Shown: positions 8,395 through 17,677, counted from the first letter of the stretch. The stretch: 64,000 nucleotides of DNA from Mucilaginibacter daejeonensis (GCF_020783335.1 NZ_CP086068.1:2046001-2110000); one strand, 5' to 3'. Notes: generated by a model not told the origin, from the sequence alone. Numbers and translations are program-made.

Positions 8395-8814
8395 TTACTC
8401 ACGAATAAAAAGTGTCCTCATAGCATAGGGTTTACCTTTTATGTCTTTAAAGCGTGTCTCCAACAAGAGTTGCTTACCCGAGGTGCGGATCTCAATGTAG
8501 TCGCCGTGATGTTCGGTATCCGCGGGAGAGACCAGCTTACCTTTAACCACTTTAGCGTAATAAGCATCAACACTGCTGGGCTCTTTGGTGATGGTCTGGT
8601 CGTTGATGAGCGCCGTTCCATCTTTGTCGATCGTGATGGTCAAATGCCTTTTTACTCTCGGGTTCACCCATGCGCCCTCATAGCGCTGCCTGCATAGATC
8701 GATGTCGGCTTTGGTCTGAGGTTGAGACCTGAACGCCAACAACGTAAGGCAAAGGCTTACCGAGAAGAGGGTGATCAATGCAGTGTATCTCATGAGGATG
8801 TTTTTGAGTGGCAT
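8395..8814 (-). CDS. Small exported or membrane-anchored hypothetical protein
   Basis: A 139-residue protein with a hydrophobic N-terminal segment (about residues 9-27, ALITLFSVSLCLTLLAF) consistent with a signal peptide or anchor. A second ATG at residue 8 (8793) would give a more compact signal sequence. The rest looks like a small beta-rich domain (HLTITIDKDGTALIND, KGKLVSPADTEHHGDYIEI) and I do not recognise a family. It starts 9 bp after the stop of the TPM-domain gene on the same strand, so the two are almost certainly cotranscribed. Its function is unknown; it may act in the envelope with the TPM protein. Confidence 0.7.
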   Translation of the reverse strand: MPLKNILMRYTALITLFSVSLCLTLLAFRSQPQTKADIDLCRQRYEGAWVNPRVKRHLTITIDKDGTALINDQTITKEPSSVDAYYAKVVKGKLVSPADTEHHGDYIEIRTSGKQLLLETRFKDIKGKPYAMRTLFIRE

Positions 8815-8823
8815 TAGAATATT

Positions 8824-10317
8824 TTACCAGCTGCCACCTGCACCGCCACCACCGGTACTACCGCCGCCATAACTGCTGGAAGATGACGAACCACTGCTGC
8901 TACTGCTGGACGAGGATGAGCTGTTGCTGGTTAGCATCGGTATCACCACCGTCGTGATCACTTCTTCGTGCTTGCAATTTTGGCATACCGCGATCTTTTT
9001 GCCTTGTCCTTGCCGGCTGCGGGTAGGGCTCACAATGGTCTTCAATTCCGGCTTTTTCATGGTCTTGAAGTTGCACTGTGGACACACCGTGTACTTGCCG
9101 TAGTTGTCGGCCTTCTGCTGGATGATCTTAGTCTCACCTGATGGATCCGGTGCCAGCCAAATGTCGTATTGATACACACCAAGCTCTTCTTCCTTGCGCT
9201 GCCCCTCTGATAGGTAAGGGGTACCATCTATGTTTTGGTCACGGTCCACGCGTTGAAGGGTATTGCCGTTTTCGTCCAATAACGGTGTGAAGCGCTCGGT
9301 ATACTTCTTTCGCTTTAACGACTCTATGATGAGAACAACTATAATAAGAGGGGAGAAAATGGCTGCCCACCAGGTGGCTTTGATGTATCGCTGTTTAGCG
9401 TTGTAAAAGTTAAGATCATCAAAATGGGCCTTCCTTACAACGCCCAGGGAACCTATATAAAAAAGCAGCGTTATTACTGCGAACAAGCAGCCGACGATGA
9501 TCACACCACTCATAGTGCTTGATCCATCCCACATTGCAAATTTGGTAAATCCGGATACGATCAACACGACCAATACGATCAAAAATAGCGCGATACCCAT
9601 ACCAGCGCTCCACATCTGATATGAGTTGCTATTCTTCGTTTTGTTTTTCGGTACTGCAGGGCTTTTTTTTACAATATAGCCTATCATCAGTATGAACACG
9701 AGGCTCGTTATGGCACTTAAGATCAGAAATGTGGGGAGGTCAAAGTTGCTAACGCCCTTTTTATGGAGTAAAGCTTGAAGTTCTTTATGATTAGCCGGTT
9801 GCTGCAAATATGCGGCTACCGTTTCCATAGCAGCTATGATGCCTTGGCCATACTCTTTTTGTTTGAAAGCAGGTACCAGGTCATTTTCACCGATCAGTTG
9901 CAGGTCGTGGTCAGGTAACAGACCCTCCACGCCGTAACCGGTCACGAAGCGGTAGCGGTGCCGGTCGATCACCACCATCAATAACAATCCGTTGTCTGCG
10001 TATTTCTTACCGATGCCCCATTTGCGGAATAGCTCTACGGCTGCATCGAACTCATCGTCGTTCTCGGGCAGGTCATGGATCACTACAATGGCGGTCTGTA
10101 CACCGGTCTTTGCTTCCATGGTATCAATGATGCTGTTCAGCGAAACGGTCTCTGATGATGTGAGGATACCGTCGGGGTCGCTCACGGATCCTTGGTGTAG
10201 CTCACGTGGGTTGGGTATATCATCCACCTTGTACTTTTGTTGCGCGTAACTAAACTCAAGGTTTAGGGTCAGCGATAGGAGCATCGCCATACGCAGTACA
10301 TATCCAAAAAGCTGCAT
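8824..10317 (-). CDS. TPM-domain (YgcG/Psb32-type) membrane protein with zinc ribbon and Ser/Gly tail
   Basis: About 497 residues from the preferred ATG at 10317; a longer frame starts at 10356, but the signal peptide (MQLFGYVLRM...FSYAQQ) fits the shorter form. A TPM domain follows (IPNPRELHQGSVSDPDGIL, NGLLLMVVIDRHRYRFVTGYGVEGLLPD). Several hydrophobic helices come next (SAITSLVFILMIGYIV, IALFLIVLVVLIVSG, a third and fourth after that). Near the C-terminus is a CxxC...CxxC zinc ribbon (CPQCNF, CQNCKH), then a serine run and a GGGSTGGGGAGGSW tail typical of the family. TPM proteins act in the envelope, and some are phosphatases or photosystem-assembly factors; the role here is unknown. It is the first gene of a two-gene operon. 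Confidence 0.85.
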   Translation of the reverse strand: MQLFGYVLRMAMLLSLTLNLEFSYAQQKYKVDDIPNPRELHQGSVSDPDGILTSSETVSLNSIIDTMEAKTGVQTAIVVIHDLPENDDEFDAAVELFRKWGIGKKYADNGLLLMVVIDRHRYRFVTGYGVEGLLPDHDLQLIGENDLVPAFKQKEYGQGIIAAMETVAAYLQQPANHKELQALLHKKGVSNFDLPTFLILSAITSLVFILMIGYIVKKSPAVPKNKTKNSNSYQMWSAGMGIALFLIVLVVLIVSGFTKFAMWDGSSTMSGVIIVGCLFAVITLLFYIGSLGVVRKAHFDDLNFYNAKQRYIKATWWAAIFSPLIIVVLIIESLKRKKYTERFTPLLDENGNTLQRVDRDQNIDGTPYLSEGQRKEEELGVYQYDIWLAPDPSGETKIIQQKADNYGKYTVCPQCNFKTMKKPELKTIVSPTRSRQGQGKKIAVCQNCKHEEVITTVVIPMLTSNSSSSSSSSSSGSSSSSSYGGGSTGGGGAGGSW

Positions 10318-10400
10318 AGTGTTGTGAAGTGGTAAATGGTTGAATGATAAACCCACTTCGCTGAAGATAGTTTGTTAGGTGATAGGGTAGGTCAGATATA

Positions 10401-10444
10401 TTTTTAAAAAGAACGGCCTTTCATGAATATCCACGAAAGGCCGT
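10401..10444 (-). terminator. Intrinsic terminator of the L,D-transpeptidase gene
   Basis: ACGGCCTTTC (10413-10422) and GAAAGGCCGT (10435-10444) form a perfect 10-bp stem. On the minus strand it is followed by TCTTTTTAAAAA. It lies just past the stop at 10466. Confidence 0.75.
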
Positions 10445-10465
10445 CCAACTTATATGTTCTAGTAA

Positions 10466-12004
10466 TTATGCGGTCAGGTATTTGTTCAGGTGAGCCAGCA
10501 AAACGGCATCCAAACCATACACATCCTTACGGAATTGCAAGGTACCTGAACTATCGACCCAGCAGGTAACATAGGTCAGGTATACCGGCACCTTATTGCT
10601 AAGGTCCACGTTATGAGGTTCGCTGCTGCCGCTTTCCATGTCTTTCTTAATGGTCTCGAACTTGCTTCCGTCACCATATAATGCTTGAGCCAGATCAAGC
10701 GGGCGCTCCACGCGCACGCAACCATGGCTTACCGCACGCATCGGGCGGTCAAAGGCGAGCTTGGCTGGGGTATCATGCAGGTAAACGCTGCTTTTGTTTT
10801 TGAACAGGAACTTGATCTTACCTAAGGCGTTGTCATCGCCTGGGCGTTGCTTGAAACTATATTCGTCGGGGTTCACGCTACCCCAGTCAATGGTCTCTGG
10901 GTCCTCAACCATTTTGCCACCTTTGTAAGCGTCCATGTTGTGGTTCGATAAGTAGTATGGATCTTGTGCAGCCTGCACCATGATCTCTTTGGTGGCAATG
11001 CTTTTAGGGATGTTCCATACCGGATTTACCTGAGCGGTGTAGATCATGCTGTTCAGTTGAGGCGTTTCACGCGAGAACGGACGGTCCACTTTATCACTTT
11101 CGTCATATTCGGTAAGGTCGGCTTGCTTATCAACATTACGGCCTTCACCCACACAAACCTTCATATTCATGACCGATTTACCGCCTTGTACCACATCCAA
11201 ACGGTAATCAGGGATATTAACGATCACATATTTGTCGGCATTAGGCTTGTTTTTCCAACGCAAGCGTTCCAAGTTCACTTTCAGCAAACGGTCGGTCTCT
11301 TCGGCACTTTGGCCTTGCACCTGAATGTTGCTCGCCAGTGCTTTTTGCAAAGCGATGTATTGCGGGTCTTTGGGTTGTATGCTATCTAAAAAGGTCTTCA
11401 TATCGGCTATGCCGAACACCTTTTTCATCGATACACTGTCTGGACGTTTGGTCTCGGTATAGTAACGCGCATATATCTTACGCGGGCTGATCACACCATA
11501 CTGTAAAGCGTTGGTGTAGTTGATCAGTGCATTGGCCAATGAAGCCTCCAGCTCGGCCATAGTTTGGTAAGCCTCGTCGGTGGTCTTGATCGCATCTTTG
11601 CTGTAAAATTTGTTCACCAGGTCGTTCAGTTGTTTTGCCTGGAACATCTTTGGGTCAAGTCCGTGCTCGCCAGACTTGTTCAGGTATGAGGCCAGCGTCT
11701 TAAGGTCTTCACCTTCCATGTGGTCCAATACCAACACCGGATCATAGCCATTTTGCTCATAAAAGGCGGTGATCACTTCGGGGTGATTGAAGCGTTTCTT
11801 GCGTTCGGCCAGTACCTTTTTAAATACCGGGTCGAAGCCTTCAGGAGTCACTTTGTTAAAGGCCTTGTTCTTATTCACCTTGTAAATGGTGTTGGCCATG
11901 TCTGATCGTTTGTGCTTATTACAGCTTGCCAACACTAAGGCAAGTACGGCACAGTAAAATGCGTAAAGCGAGGTGCGCTTCAACGTAGAGTAAGTAGCTA
12001 TCAT
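10466..12004 (-). CDS. Murein L,D-transpeptidase, YcbB-like, predicted lipoprotein
   Basis: A 512-residue enzyme that forms 3-3 crosslinks or otherwise remodels peptidoglycan in the periplasm. The N-terminus has a signal sequence ending in a lipobox (LVLASC, Cys at about 28), so it is probably lipid-anchored. Residues 60-240 are the helical YcbB-type region (FYEQNGYDPVL, DEAYQTMAELEASLANALINY). The YkuD catalytic domain follows, with the active-site block HGCVR in AVSHGCVRVERPLDLAQAL. The length matches the YcbB/LdtD branch. It is a single-gene unit with its own terminator, divergent from the DinB-like gene. Confidence 0.93.
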   Translation of the reverse strand: MIATYSTLKRTSLYAFYCAVLALVLASCNKHKRSDMANTIYKVNKNKAFNKVTPEGFDPVFKKVLAERKKRFNHPEVITAFYEQNGYDPVLVLDHMEGEDLKTLASYLNKSGEHGLDPKMFQAKQLNDLVNKFYSKDAIKTTDEAYQTMAELEASLANALINYTNALQYGVISPRKIYARYYTETKRPDSVSMKKVFGIADMKTFLDSIQPKDPQYIALQKALASNIQVQGQSAEETDRLLKVNLERLRWKNKPNADKYVIVNIPDYRLDVVQGGKSVMNMKVCVGEGRNVDKQADLTEYDESDKVDRPFSRETPQLNSMIYTAQVNPVWNIPKSIATKEIMVQAAQDPYYLSNHNMDAYKGGKMVEDPETIDWGSVNPDEYSFKQRPGDDNALGKIKFLFKNKSSVYLHDTPAKLAFDRPMRAVSHGCVRVERPLDLAQALYGDGSKFETIKKDMESGSSEPHNVDLSNKVPVYLTYVTCWVDSSGTLQFRKDVYGLDAVLLAHLNKYLTA

Positions 12005-12134
12005 AGGTTGCTGATTTGACTACTCTGTACAAATGCTGTACCATGACGGCAATTAGGTGTTGGAACCGCAAATAGCGGTATTTATGAGCTACGATCGACC
12101 GATACTTGTATAGTTTACCATAACTTTACGTACC

Positions 12135-12647
12135 ATGTCGAATACGAATGAACTTGAAGTTTGGCTGCGCGGGCCTTTACCTGACGTGCCGCCACTACTG
12201 CAACCCGTTGCTCATGCCTTGTTGCAGGCCCGTGAAGAAGTTGACCGGTTGATGGCAGACCTTGATGAGAATCTATTATGGGAACGTCCCGCCGGGCTGG
12301 CGTCGCCAGGCTTTCATCTGCAGCATATGAAGGGCGTACTTGACCGGCTTTTTACTTATGCACGCGGAGAGATGCTCACGGGGGACCAACTGGCTTACTT
12401 GAAAAGTGAAGGGCAGCCGCCAGAAGACGATCAGGTGATCGAACTTTTAGTGCGGGCTTTTAATGGTCAGGTGGAAGCTGCCATACAACAGCTGATCGCT
12501 ACTGACACCACTACGCTTACCCAGGCAAGGGAAGTGGGCCGTGCGCAAGTGCCATCGACCGTGATCGGCTTGTACACCCATTCGGCCGAACATACCATGC
12601 GCCACCTTGGCCAATTGCTGGTTACAGTAAAAGTGCTTAAAGGGTAA
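12135..12647 (+). CDS. DinB-like (YfiT-type) putative metal-dependent protein
   Basis: A 170-residue four-helix-bundle protein of the DinB/YfiT superfamily. Histidines that would form the metal site are visible in FHLQHMKGVLDRL (around residue 62) and in THSAEHTMRHLGQLL near the C-terminus, the usual DinB spacing. Members include thiol transferases and hydrolases; the substrate here cannot be told from sequence. The TAACTTTA just before the ATG resembles a -7 box with A in place of the final G. The 3' end overlaps the convergent epimerase gene by 11 bp. Confidence 0.8.
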   Translation: MSNTNELEVWLRGPLPDVPPLLQPVAHALLQAREEVDRLMADLDENLLWERPAGLASPGFHLQHMKGVLDRLFTYARGEMLTGDQLAYLKSEGQPPEDDQVIELLVRAFNGQVEAAIQQLIATDTTTLTQAREVGRAQVPSTVIGLYTHSAEHTMRHLGQLLVTVKVLKG

Positions 12648-13764
12648 CGAGACTATTAGATCTTTCCAGGAAATCAGCTTTGGCATCAGCTCCAATACCA
12701 GGCGTATCGTCAATGTTGAGGTGGTAACCTTCATAAGTGACCCCGCCGATACAAGGGTCCTCTAAGTGACCGATCATGCAGGTATCCATATCATAAAATT
12801 GGATGTTAGGGCAGGCATATACCAAATGCAACATCGCGCTTAAGGCTATACGGCTTTCCAGCATACCACCCATCATGCAGGGGATGCCGTGCTGTGCGGC
12901 CAGGTCATGTATCTTCAAAGCTTCGTGTATGCCGCCTGATTTAGCCAGTTTGATATTGATGTAATGGCATGAGCCGGTCTTGATTTGCACCCGTGCGTCA
13001 TGATGCGTGTATACACTTTCATCAGCCATGATCTTCACTGGCGATCGCTGCATTAACTCTGGCAGCATATCATTGTTCCAGGTGCGCATCGGCTGCTCGC
13101 AAAACTCTACGTCGTATGGGCCTATTGCTTGCAGCGCATATACCGCATCTTCATAGCTCCAGCCCTGATTAGCATCTATACGTATCTTCATCTCGGGGCC
13201 AACGGCCTCACGTATCTTCTGAATGCGTACGGCGTCAAGTCGGGCATCCTTGCCTAACTTGATTTTCAAAGTTTTGGCACCGCTTAATTTAAGGTCGACG
13301 GCTTTACGTGCCATCAAATCTGGGTCGGCAATGCCTATGGTAATGTCGGTCTCCACCTCTCGGCGGGTGCCGTTCAGGAATTGATATAGTGGCAAGCCTG
13401 CGTTCTTGGCCGCTATATCATATAAGGCCATGTCGAACGCGCTCTTGATGGTATAATTACCGGCGGTGAGGTCATGTAATTGCTTTAACCTTGCCGGAAT
13501 ATCCAGCGCGTCCTTTCCTTCCCACAAGCGGGCGAAGTCGCGTGCCATGGCCAGGCAGGTCTCCTGCGTTTCACCGACTATCATAGGGAATGCCGAGCAC
13601 TCGCCAACCCCATAAAATCCGGCATCAGTATGTACCTTAATAAGCACGTTCTGTGCGTAATGCATGGTGCCGGTAGCAATAGCAAATGGCTCCATAGGAA
13701 TGCTAAAACGATAAATATCGATATGCTTGATGTAGACGTGCGGACGGTTCACTAGTAGGGGCAT
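12637..13764 (-). CDS. Dipeptide epimerase (enolase superfamily)
   Basis: A 375-residue member of the muconate-lactonising branch of the enolase superfamily, most like L-Ala-D/L-Glu and related dipeptide epimerases. Visible catalytic features are KIKLGK (KxK), the metal ligands in DANQGW, CEQP and ADES, and the second acid/base lysine in NIKLAKSGG. The N-terminal capping domain (residues 1-120) contains PFAIATGTMHYAQNVLIKV. It probably epimerises dipeptides during murein peptide recycling, which is inference; other acid-sugar or dipeptide substrates are possible. An ATG at 13764 is used; MEPFAIATG further in is internal to the fold. Confidence 0.87.
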   Translation of the reverse strand: MPLLVNRPHVYIKHIDIYRFSIPMEPFAIATGTMHYAQNVLIKVHTDAGFYGVGECSAFPMIVGETQETCLAMARDFARLWEGKDALDIPARLKQLHDLTAGNYTIKSAFDMALYDIAAKNAGLPLYQFLNGTRREVETDITIGIADPDLMARKAVDLKLSGAKTLKIKLGKDARLDAVRIQKIREAVGPEMKIRIDANQGWSYEDAVYALQAIGPYDVEFCEQPMRTWNNDMLPELMQRSPVKIMADESVYTHHDARVQIKTGSCHYINIKLAKSGGIHEALKIHDLAAQHGIPCMMGGMLESRIALSAMLHLVYACPNIQFYDMDTCMIGHLEDPCIGGVTYEGYHLNIDDTPGIGADAKADFLERSNSLVTL

Positions 13765-13852
13765 TTATGTCGAAACAATAATAAGCAATTAAGGTGTTTG
13801 AAAAATTACGGATGTTTGCCAATAATTTTTAAGTGGCTAACACAAATTAGTT

Positions 13853-13860
13853 TATATTTG
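13853..13860 (+). promoter_or_regulatory. Candidate -7 element upstream of DUF4290-murA
   Basis: TATATTTG matches TAnnTTTG about 110 bp upstream of the DUF4290 ATG. The -33 region is only T-rich. It would drive the DUF4290-murA unit with a leader of about 100 nt. Confidence 0.4.
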
Positions 13861-13969
13861 CGTTACTCAGATAATTAGTTGTTTTTATACCACTTTTCGG
13901 CGCCGCATGACCTGATGCGTTTTTGACTTACAGTTACTGGCCCGACAACATATCCTACTTTTAAACTAC

Positions 13970-14707
13970 ATGGCTCTCAAAAATACGCCCGGCGACTTTG
14001 ATTATAACTCGACCCGCAGCAAGCTCTTACTTACCGAATATGGCCGTAATGTGCAAAATATGGTCAAATACATCGTTAACCTGCCCACCAAAGAGGAGCG
14101 TAACCGCTACGCCAATGTGGTGATCGAGTTAATGGGTTTTTTAAACCCTCACCTGCGCGATGTGGCCGATTTTAAGCATAAACTGTGGGATCACCTGCAC
14201 ATCATCTCTGATTACAAGATCGATGTGGATTCGCCATACCCGGTACCATCGCCTGAGGCCATTCATATCAGGCCTGAGCCGCTGGGTTATCCTCATCAGC
14301 GCATTCGCTACAAGCATTACGGCAAGACCATCGAACTGATGATCGCCAAAGCCAAAAGCATCGAGGAGCCGGCACGCCGCCAGCACATGGTACAGGCCAT
14401 TGCCAACTTCATGAAAATGGCTTATGTGCAATGGAACAAGGATTCGGTGGCTGACGAAAGCATTCTGGCCGATCTTCGTGAACTATCCAACGGTGACCTT
14501 AAACTGGAAGATAACGTGAACCTGAACCGCGTAGAGTTCCGTAACCCGGTACAGAATACCCGGGCCAACAACCAAAGCAGGGGAGGCGGTCAGCAGAACA
14601 GAGGAGGCGGTCAGCAAAATAACAACCGGGGCGGTGGTCAGCAAAACAACAATCGCAACCAGCAGAACCGCAATAATCAGAACCGTAATAACGGAAAGAA
14701 ATACTAA
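13970..14707 (+). CDS. DUF4290 domain-containing protein with Gly/Asn/Gln/Arg-rich tail
   Basis: A 245-residue Bacteroidota-specific protein. Residues 5-190 form the DUF4290 domain (FDYNSTRSKLLLTEYGRNVQ, RYANVVIELMGFLNPHLRD, RIRYKHYGKTIELMI), probably helical. Residues 198-245 are a low-complexity tail of RGGGQQN-type repeats ending in NNGKKY, resembling an RGG-rich RNA-binding tail. The function is unknown. It is followed by murA, an adjacency that I recall as common in this phylum, which hints at a link to cell wall synthesis. Confidence 0.9.
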   Translation: MALKNTPGDFDYNSTRSKLLLTEYGRNVQNMVKYIVNLPTKEERNRYANVVIELMGFLNPHLRDVADFKHKLWDHLHIISDYKIDVDSPYPVPSPEAIHIRPEPLGYPHQRIRYKHYGKTIELMIAKAKSIEEPARRQHMVQAIANFMKMAYVQWNKDSVADESILADLRELSNGDLKLEDNVNLNRVEFRNPVQNTRANNQSRGGGQQNRGGGQQNNNRGGGQQNNNRNQQNRNNQNRNNGKKY

Positions 14708-14904
14708 AGTTACCGACATACCGAAGGCCGGGCACCGTAGCTTTAAGTCGACCGACGATAAAGCACTTAAGGTGACCGGCCTTTTAATTTTTAAGTTTTT
14801 AAAGTGTTGGATGTTCGCCTATTTGCAGGTGTCTGTTTTTTGAACATCTTTGCACTGAATTATTTTTAACGGTTATAGTGTCTGTTAAACACTATGTGAG
14901 CAAT

Positions 14905-16212
14905 ATGAAAGATGCATTCGTAATACAGGGTGGTAAAAGATTGAAAGGCGAGATCGTACCTCAAGGCGCTAAAAATGAGGCCTTGCAGATCATCTCGGCC
15001 GTGCTGCTGACCAGTGAGAAAGTTACCATCAGCAATATACCTGATATCAAGGACGTCAATAAACTGATCGACCTGCTGGGCGACATGGGGGTTACCATAG
15101 AACGCCTTGCACCGGATACTTACTCGTTCGAGGCCAAAAATATCGACCTGAACTTTTTCCAGTCTGAGGCTTTCAAGGCCAAAGGCGGCGGTTTGCGTGG
15201 CTCGATCATGATCGTTGGCCCATTGCTGGCCCGTTTTGGCAAGGCATCTATCCCTAAACCAGGTGGCGATAAGATCGGCCGTCGTCGTTTAGATACCCAC
15301 TTCCTTGGTTTCGAGAAACTGGGAGCTAAATTCAACTACAATCCTGAGGATGGTTTTTTCAATGTAGATGCCACCGACCTGAAGGGAACCTACATCCTGC
15401 TGGATGAGGCCTCTGTGACCGGTACCGCTAACATTGTGATGGCCGCTGTGTTAGCCAAAGGCACCACTACGATATACAATGCCGCTTGTGAGCCTTACCT
15501 GCAACAGCTTTGTAAGATGCTGAACAGAATGGGCGCTAAGATCACCGGTATCGGCTCTAACCTGCTTACCATCGAGGGAGTTACCGAACTGGGTGGTACG
15601 GAGCACCGCATGCTGCCTGATATGATCGAGATAGGCTCGTTCATTGGTCTGGCGGCCATGACCGGTTCTGAGATCACTATCAAGGATGTGCACTACAAAG
15701 AGCTGGGCATCATTCCAGAAGTATTCAAAAAATTGGGTATCAAACTGGAACTGCGCGGCGACGATATCTTCATTCCGGCGCAAGATCATTATGAGATCGA
15801 GAGCTTTATTGATGGGTCGAGTATGACCATTGCCGATGCGCCATGGCCAGGCTTTACGCCCGATCTGTTGAGCATTGTACTGGTAGTGGCCATTCAGGCC
15901 AAAGGATCGGTCTTGATCCACCAAAAAATGTTCGAGAGCCGTTTATTCTTCGTGGATAAGCTGCTGGACATGGGCGCGCAGATCATTTTGTGTGATCCGC
16001 ACCGCGCAGTGGTGATCGGTTTGGATAAGCAGGTGCAACTGCGAGGTATCTCTATGACCTCACCTGACATTCGCGCCGGAGTGTCTCTGCTGATCGCAGC
16101 ACTATCAGCCCAAGGCGAATCGACCATTTACAATATTGAGCAGATCGAGCGCGGCTACCAACATATTGACGAACGTTTACGAGCACTGGGTGCCGATATA
16201 AAGCGTATCTGA
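14905..16212 (+). CDS. murA: UDP-N-acetylglucosamine 1-carboxyvinyltransferase
   Basis: About 435 residues. MurA adds enolpyruvate from PEP to UDP-GlcNAc, the first committed step of peptidoglycan synthesis in the cytoplasm. The family pattern is clear: GGKRLKGEIVPQGAKNEALQ at the N-terminus with the conserved K and N, the RGSIMIVGPLLARFG segment, and DIRAGVSLLIAAL near the C-terminus. The catalytic loop reads PGGDKIGRR, so residue 122 is Asp where E. coli has Cys115, the fosfomycin target. The longest frame starts at a GTG (14878), but the ATG at 14905 gives the standard N-terminus. It lies downstream of DUF4290 and ends in a terminator. Confidence 0.97.
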   Translation: MKDAFVIQGGKRLKGEIVPQGAKNEALQIISAVLLTSEKVTISNIPDIKDVNKLIDLLGDMGVTIERLAPDTYSFEAKNIDLNFFQSEAFKAKGGGLRGSIMIVGPLLARFGKASIPKPGGDKIGRRRLDTHFLGFEKLGAKFNYNPEDGFFNVDATDLKGTYILLDEASVTGTANIVMAAVLAKGTTTIYNAACEPYLQQLCKMLNRMGAKITGIGSNLLTIEGVTELGGTEHRMLPDMIEIGSFIGLAAMTGSEITIKDVHYKELGIIPEVFKKLGIKLELRGDDIFIPAQDHYEIESFIDGSSMTIADAPWPGFTPDLLSIVLVVAIQAKGSVLIHQKMFESRLFFVDKLLDMGAQIILCDPHRAVVIGLDKQVQLRGISMTSPDIRAGVSLLIAALSAQGESTIYNIEQIERGYQHIDERLRALGADIKRI

Positions 16213-16234
16213 TCTAACAGATACACCTTGTAAC

Positions 16235-16277
16235 AGAACCACTGCTTGACACGATCGGGCAGTGGTTCTTTGTTTTT
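16235..16277 (+). terminator. Intrinsic terminator of murA
   Basis: AGAACCACTGC (16235-16245) pairs perfectly with GCAGTGGTTCT (16259-16269), followed by TTGTTTTT. It lies 22 bp past the murA stop. Confidence 0.8.
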
Positions 16278-16368
16278 AGGGCTATCCGCAACCATGCATT
16301 GACCGATCGTCTTTAAAACCAACGTTTGACCTTACATACTCATACACTTACCTTTAACCTAACAACAA

Positions 16369-17610
16369 ATGATCACTTCAACCTTAAAGTTATATAAAGA
16401 GGCCTATCAAGGACTCTCACGTGACAGCTGGTTCTTGTCGCTAGTACTGCTCGTTAATCGTAGCGGAACCATGGTGCTGCCGTTCATGACCATTTATTGC
16501 ACTCAAAAACTTGGATTTGATATTGCTCAGGCTGGTGTGGTAATGTCCATGTTCGGCTTCGGTTCATTGGCAGGTGCTTATGTAGGTGGTAAGATCACCG
16601 ACCGTTACGGGTTTTACGATGTGCAGTTGGGGGCTTTGTTCAGCGGTGGACTGTTGTTCTTACTGCTCGGCTTTATGCATAGCTTTTGGTCGGTGTGCTT
16701 GACCACGTTCATCCTGAGCGTTTGTAACGATGCGTTCAGGCCGGCCAACTCCACGGCGGTAGCTCATTACAGTACACCCGAGAATCGCACACGTTCTTAT
16801 TCCTTGAACCGTCTTGCCATCAACCTCGGTTGGGCTTTCGGCGGGGCCTTGGGAGGCTTTTTAGCTTCGGTGAACTATCATTTACTGTTCTGGGTGGATG
16901 GGTTTACCAATATCTTTTCGGGCTTACTTTTATTCAAGCTGATGCCGCGTAGTACTACGGCCATGTCGGCCACGGTGCAAAAGGCTAAAGTGAGTGTCGG
17001 CTCGGCCTATCGTGATGGTATCTATCTTTGGTTTCTATTGTTTTGCATACTCTTCGCCGGTTGTTTCTTCCAACTGTTCACGATACAGCCCGTGTTCTTC
17101 AAAACGCAGTGGCATTTTAACGAAACATTCATCGGCATTCTCATGTCAATGAACGGGCTGTTCATCATCGCTATAGAGATGGTGATCGTGCATAGTTTAG
17201 ACGGGAGGAGAAACCCATTGGTATTCATTGCCGTGGGTACACTGATCACCGGGGCAGGGTTCATTTTAAGTGATGTGTTCCCGGCAACGGCCTGGGCGGC
17301 TATCGCGATCATGTTCTTCCTGACCATTGGCGAGATCATGAGCATGCCGTTCATGAACTCATTTTGGATATCGCGCGTTACAGAAGGCAATACCGGGCAG
17401 TATGCCGCTCTATATAGCATGGCATGGTCGGTAGCGCAGATCGGCGCTCCGGCGCTGGGCAGTATAGTGGTTGAGCGCTTTGGCTATACCGTACTTTGGT
17501 GGGGAATAGGAGCGGTGAGCGTGGTAGCAGCCGCCGGCTTCATCACCTTGTATAAGCTAAAGTTCAGTGATCGTTCATCAGAGGCGCTAACGTTCGAGCC
17601 GATCAATTGA
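16369..17610 (+). CDS. MFS transporter
   Basis: A 413-residue inner-membrane protein with about 12 hydrophobic helices. The loop after the second helix reads GGKITDRYGF, the MFS signature G-x3-D-R-x-G. Pairs of transmembrane segments are obvious (ALFSGGLLFLLLGFM, GIGAVSVVAAAGFITLY). It is most like DHA1-type drug or small-molecule exporters; the substrate cannot be predicted. It is a single-gene unit flanked by terminators. Confidence 0.9.
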   Translation: MITSTLKLYKEAYQGLSRDSWFLSLVLLVNRSGTMVLPFMTIYCTQKLGFDIAQAGVVMSMFGFGSLAGAYVGGKITDRYGFYDVQLGALFSGGLLFLLLGFMHSFWSVCLTTFILSVCNDAFRPANSTAVAHYSTPENRTRSYSLNRLAINLGWAFGGALGGFLASVNYHLLFWVDGFTNIFSGLLLFKLMPRSTTAMSATVQKAKVSVGSAYRDGIYLWFLLFCILFAGCFFQLFTIQPVFFKTQWHFNETFIGILMSMNGLFIIAIEMVIVHSLDGRRNPLVFIAVGTLITGAGFILSDVFPATAWAAIAIMFFLTIGEIMSMPFMNSFWISRVTEGNTGQYAALYSMAWSVAQIGAPALGSIVVERFGYTVLWWGIGAVSVVAAAGFITLYKLKFSDRSSEALTFEPIN

Positions 17611-17617
17611 TCAAGAC

Positions 17618-17663
17618 CAAACACAAAAGGCATCTTATGTTGAGTAGATGCCTTTTGTGTTTG
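17618..17663. terminator. Bidirectional terminator between the MFS gene and folD
   Basis: A perfect 17-bp stem pairs 17618-17634 with 17647-17663 (GGCATC/GATGCC core with A- and T-rich flanks) around a 12-nt loop. It sits between the convergent stops at 17610 and 17678 and can serve both strands. Confidence 0.8.
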
Positions 17664-17677
17664 ATCATATGATGCGT

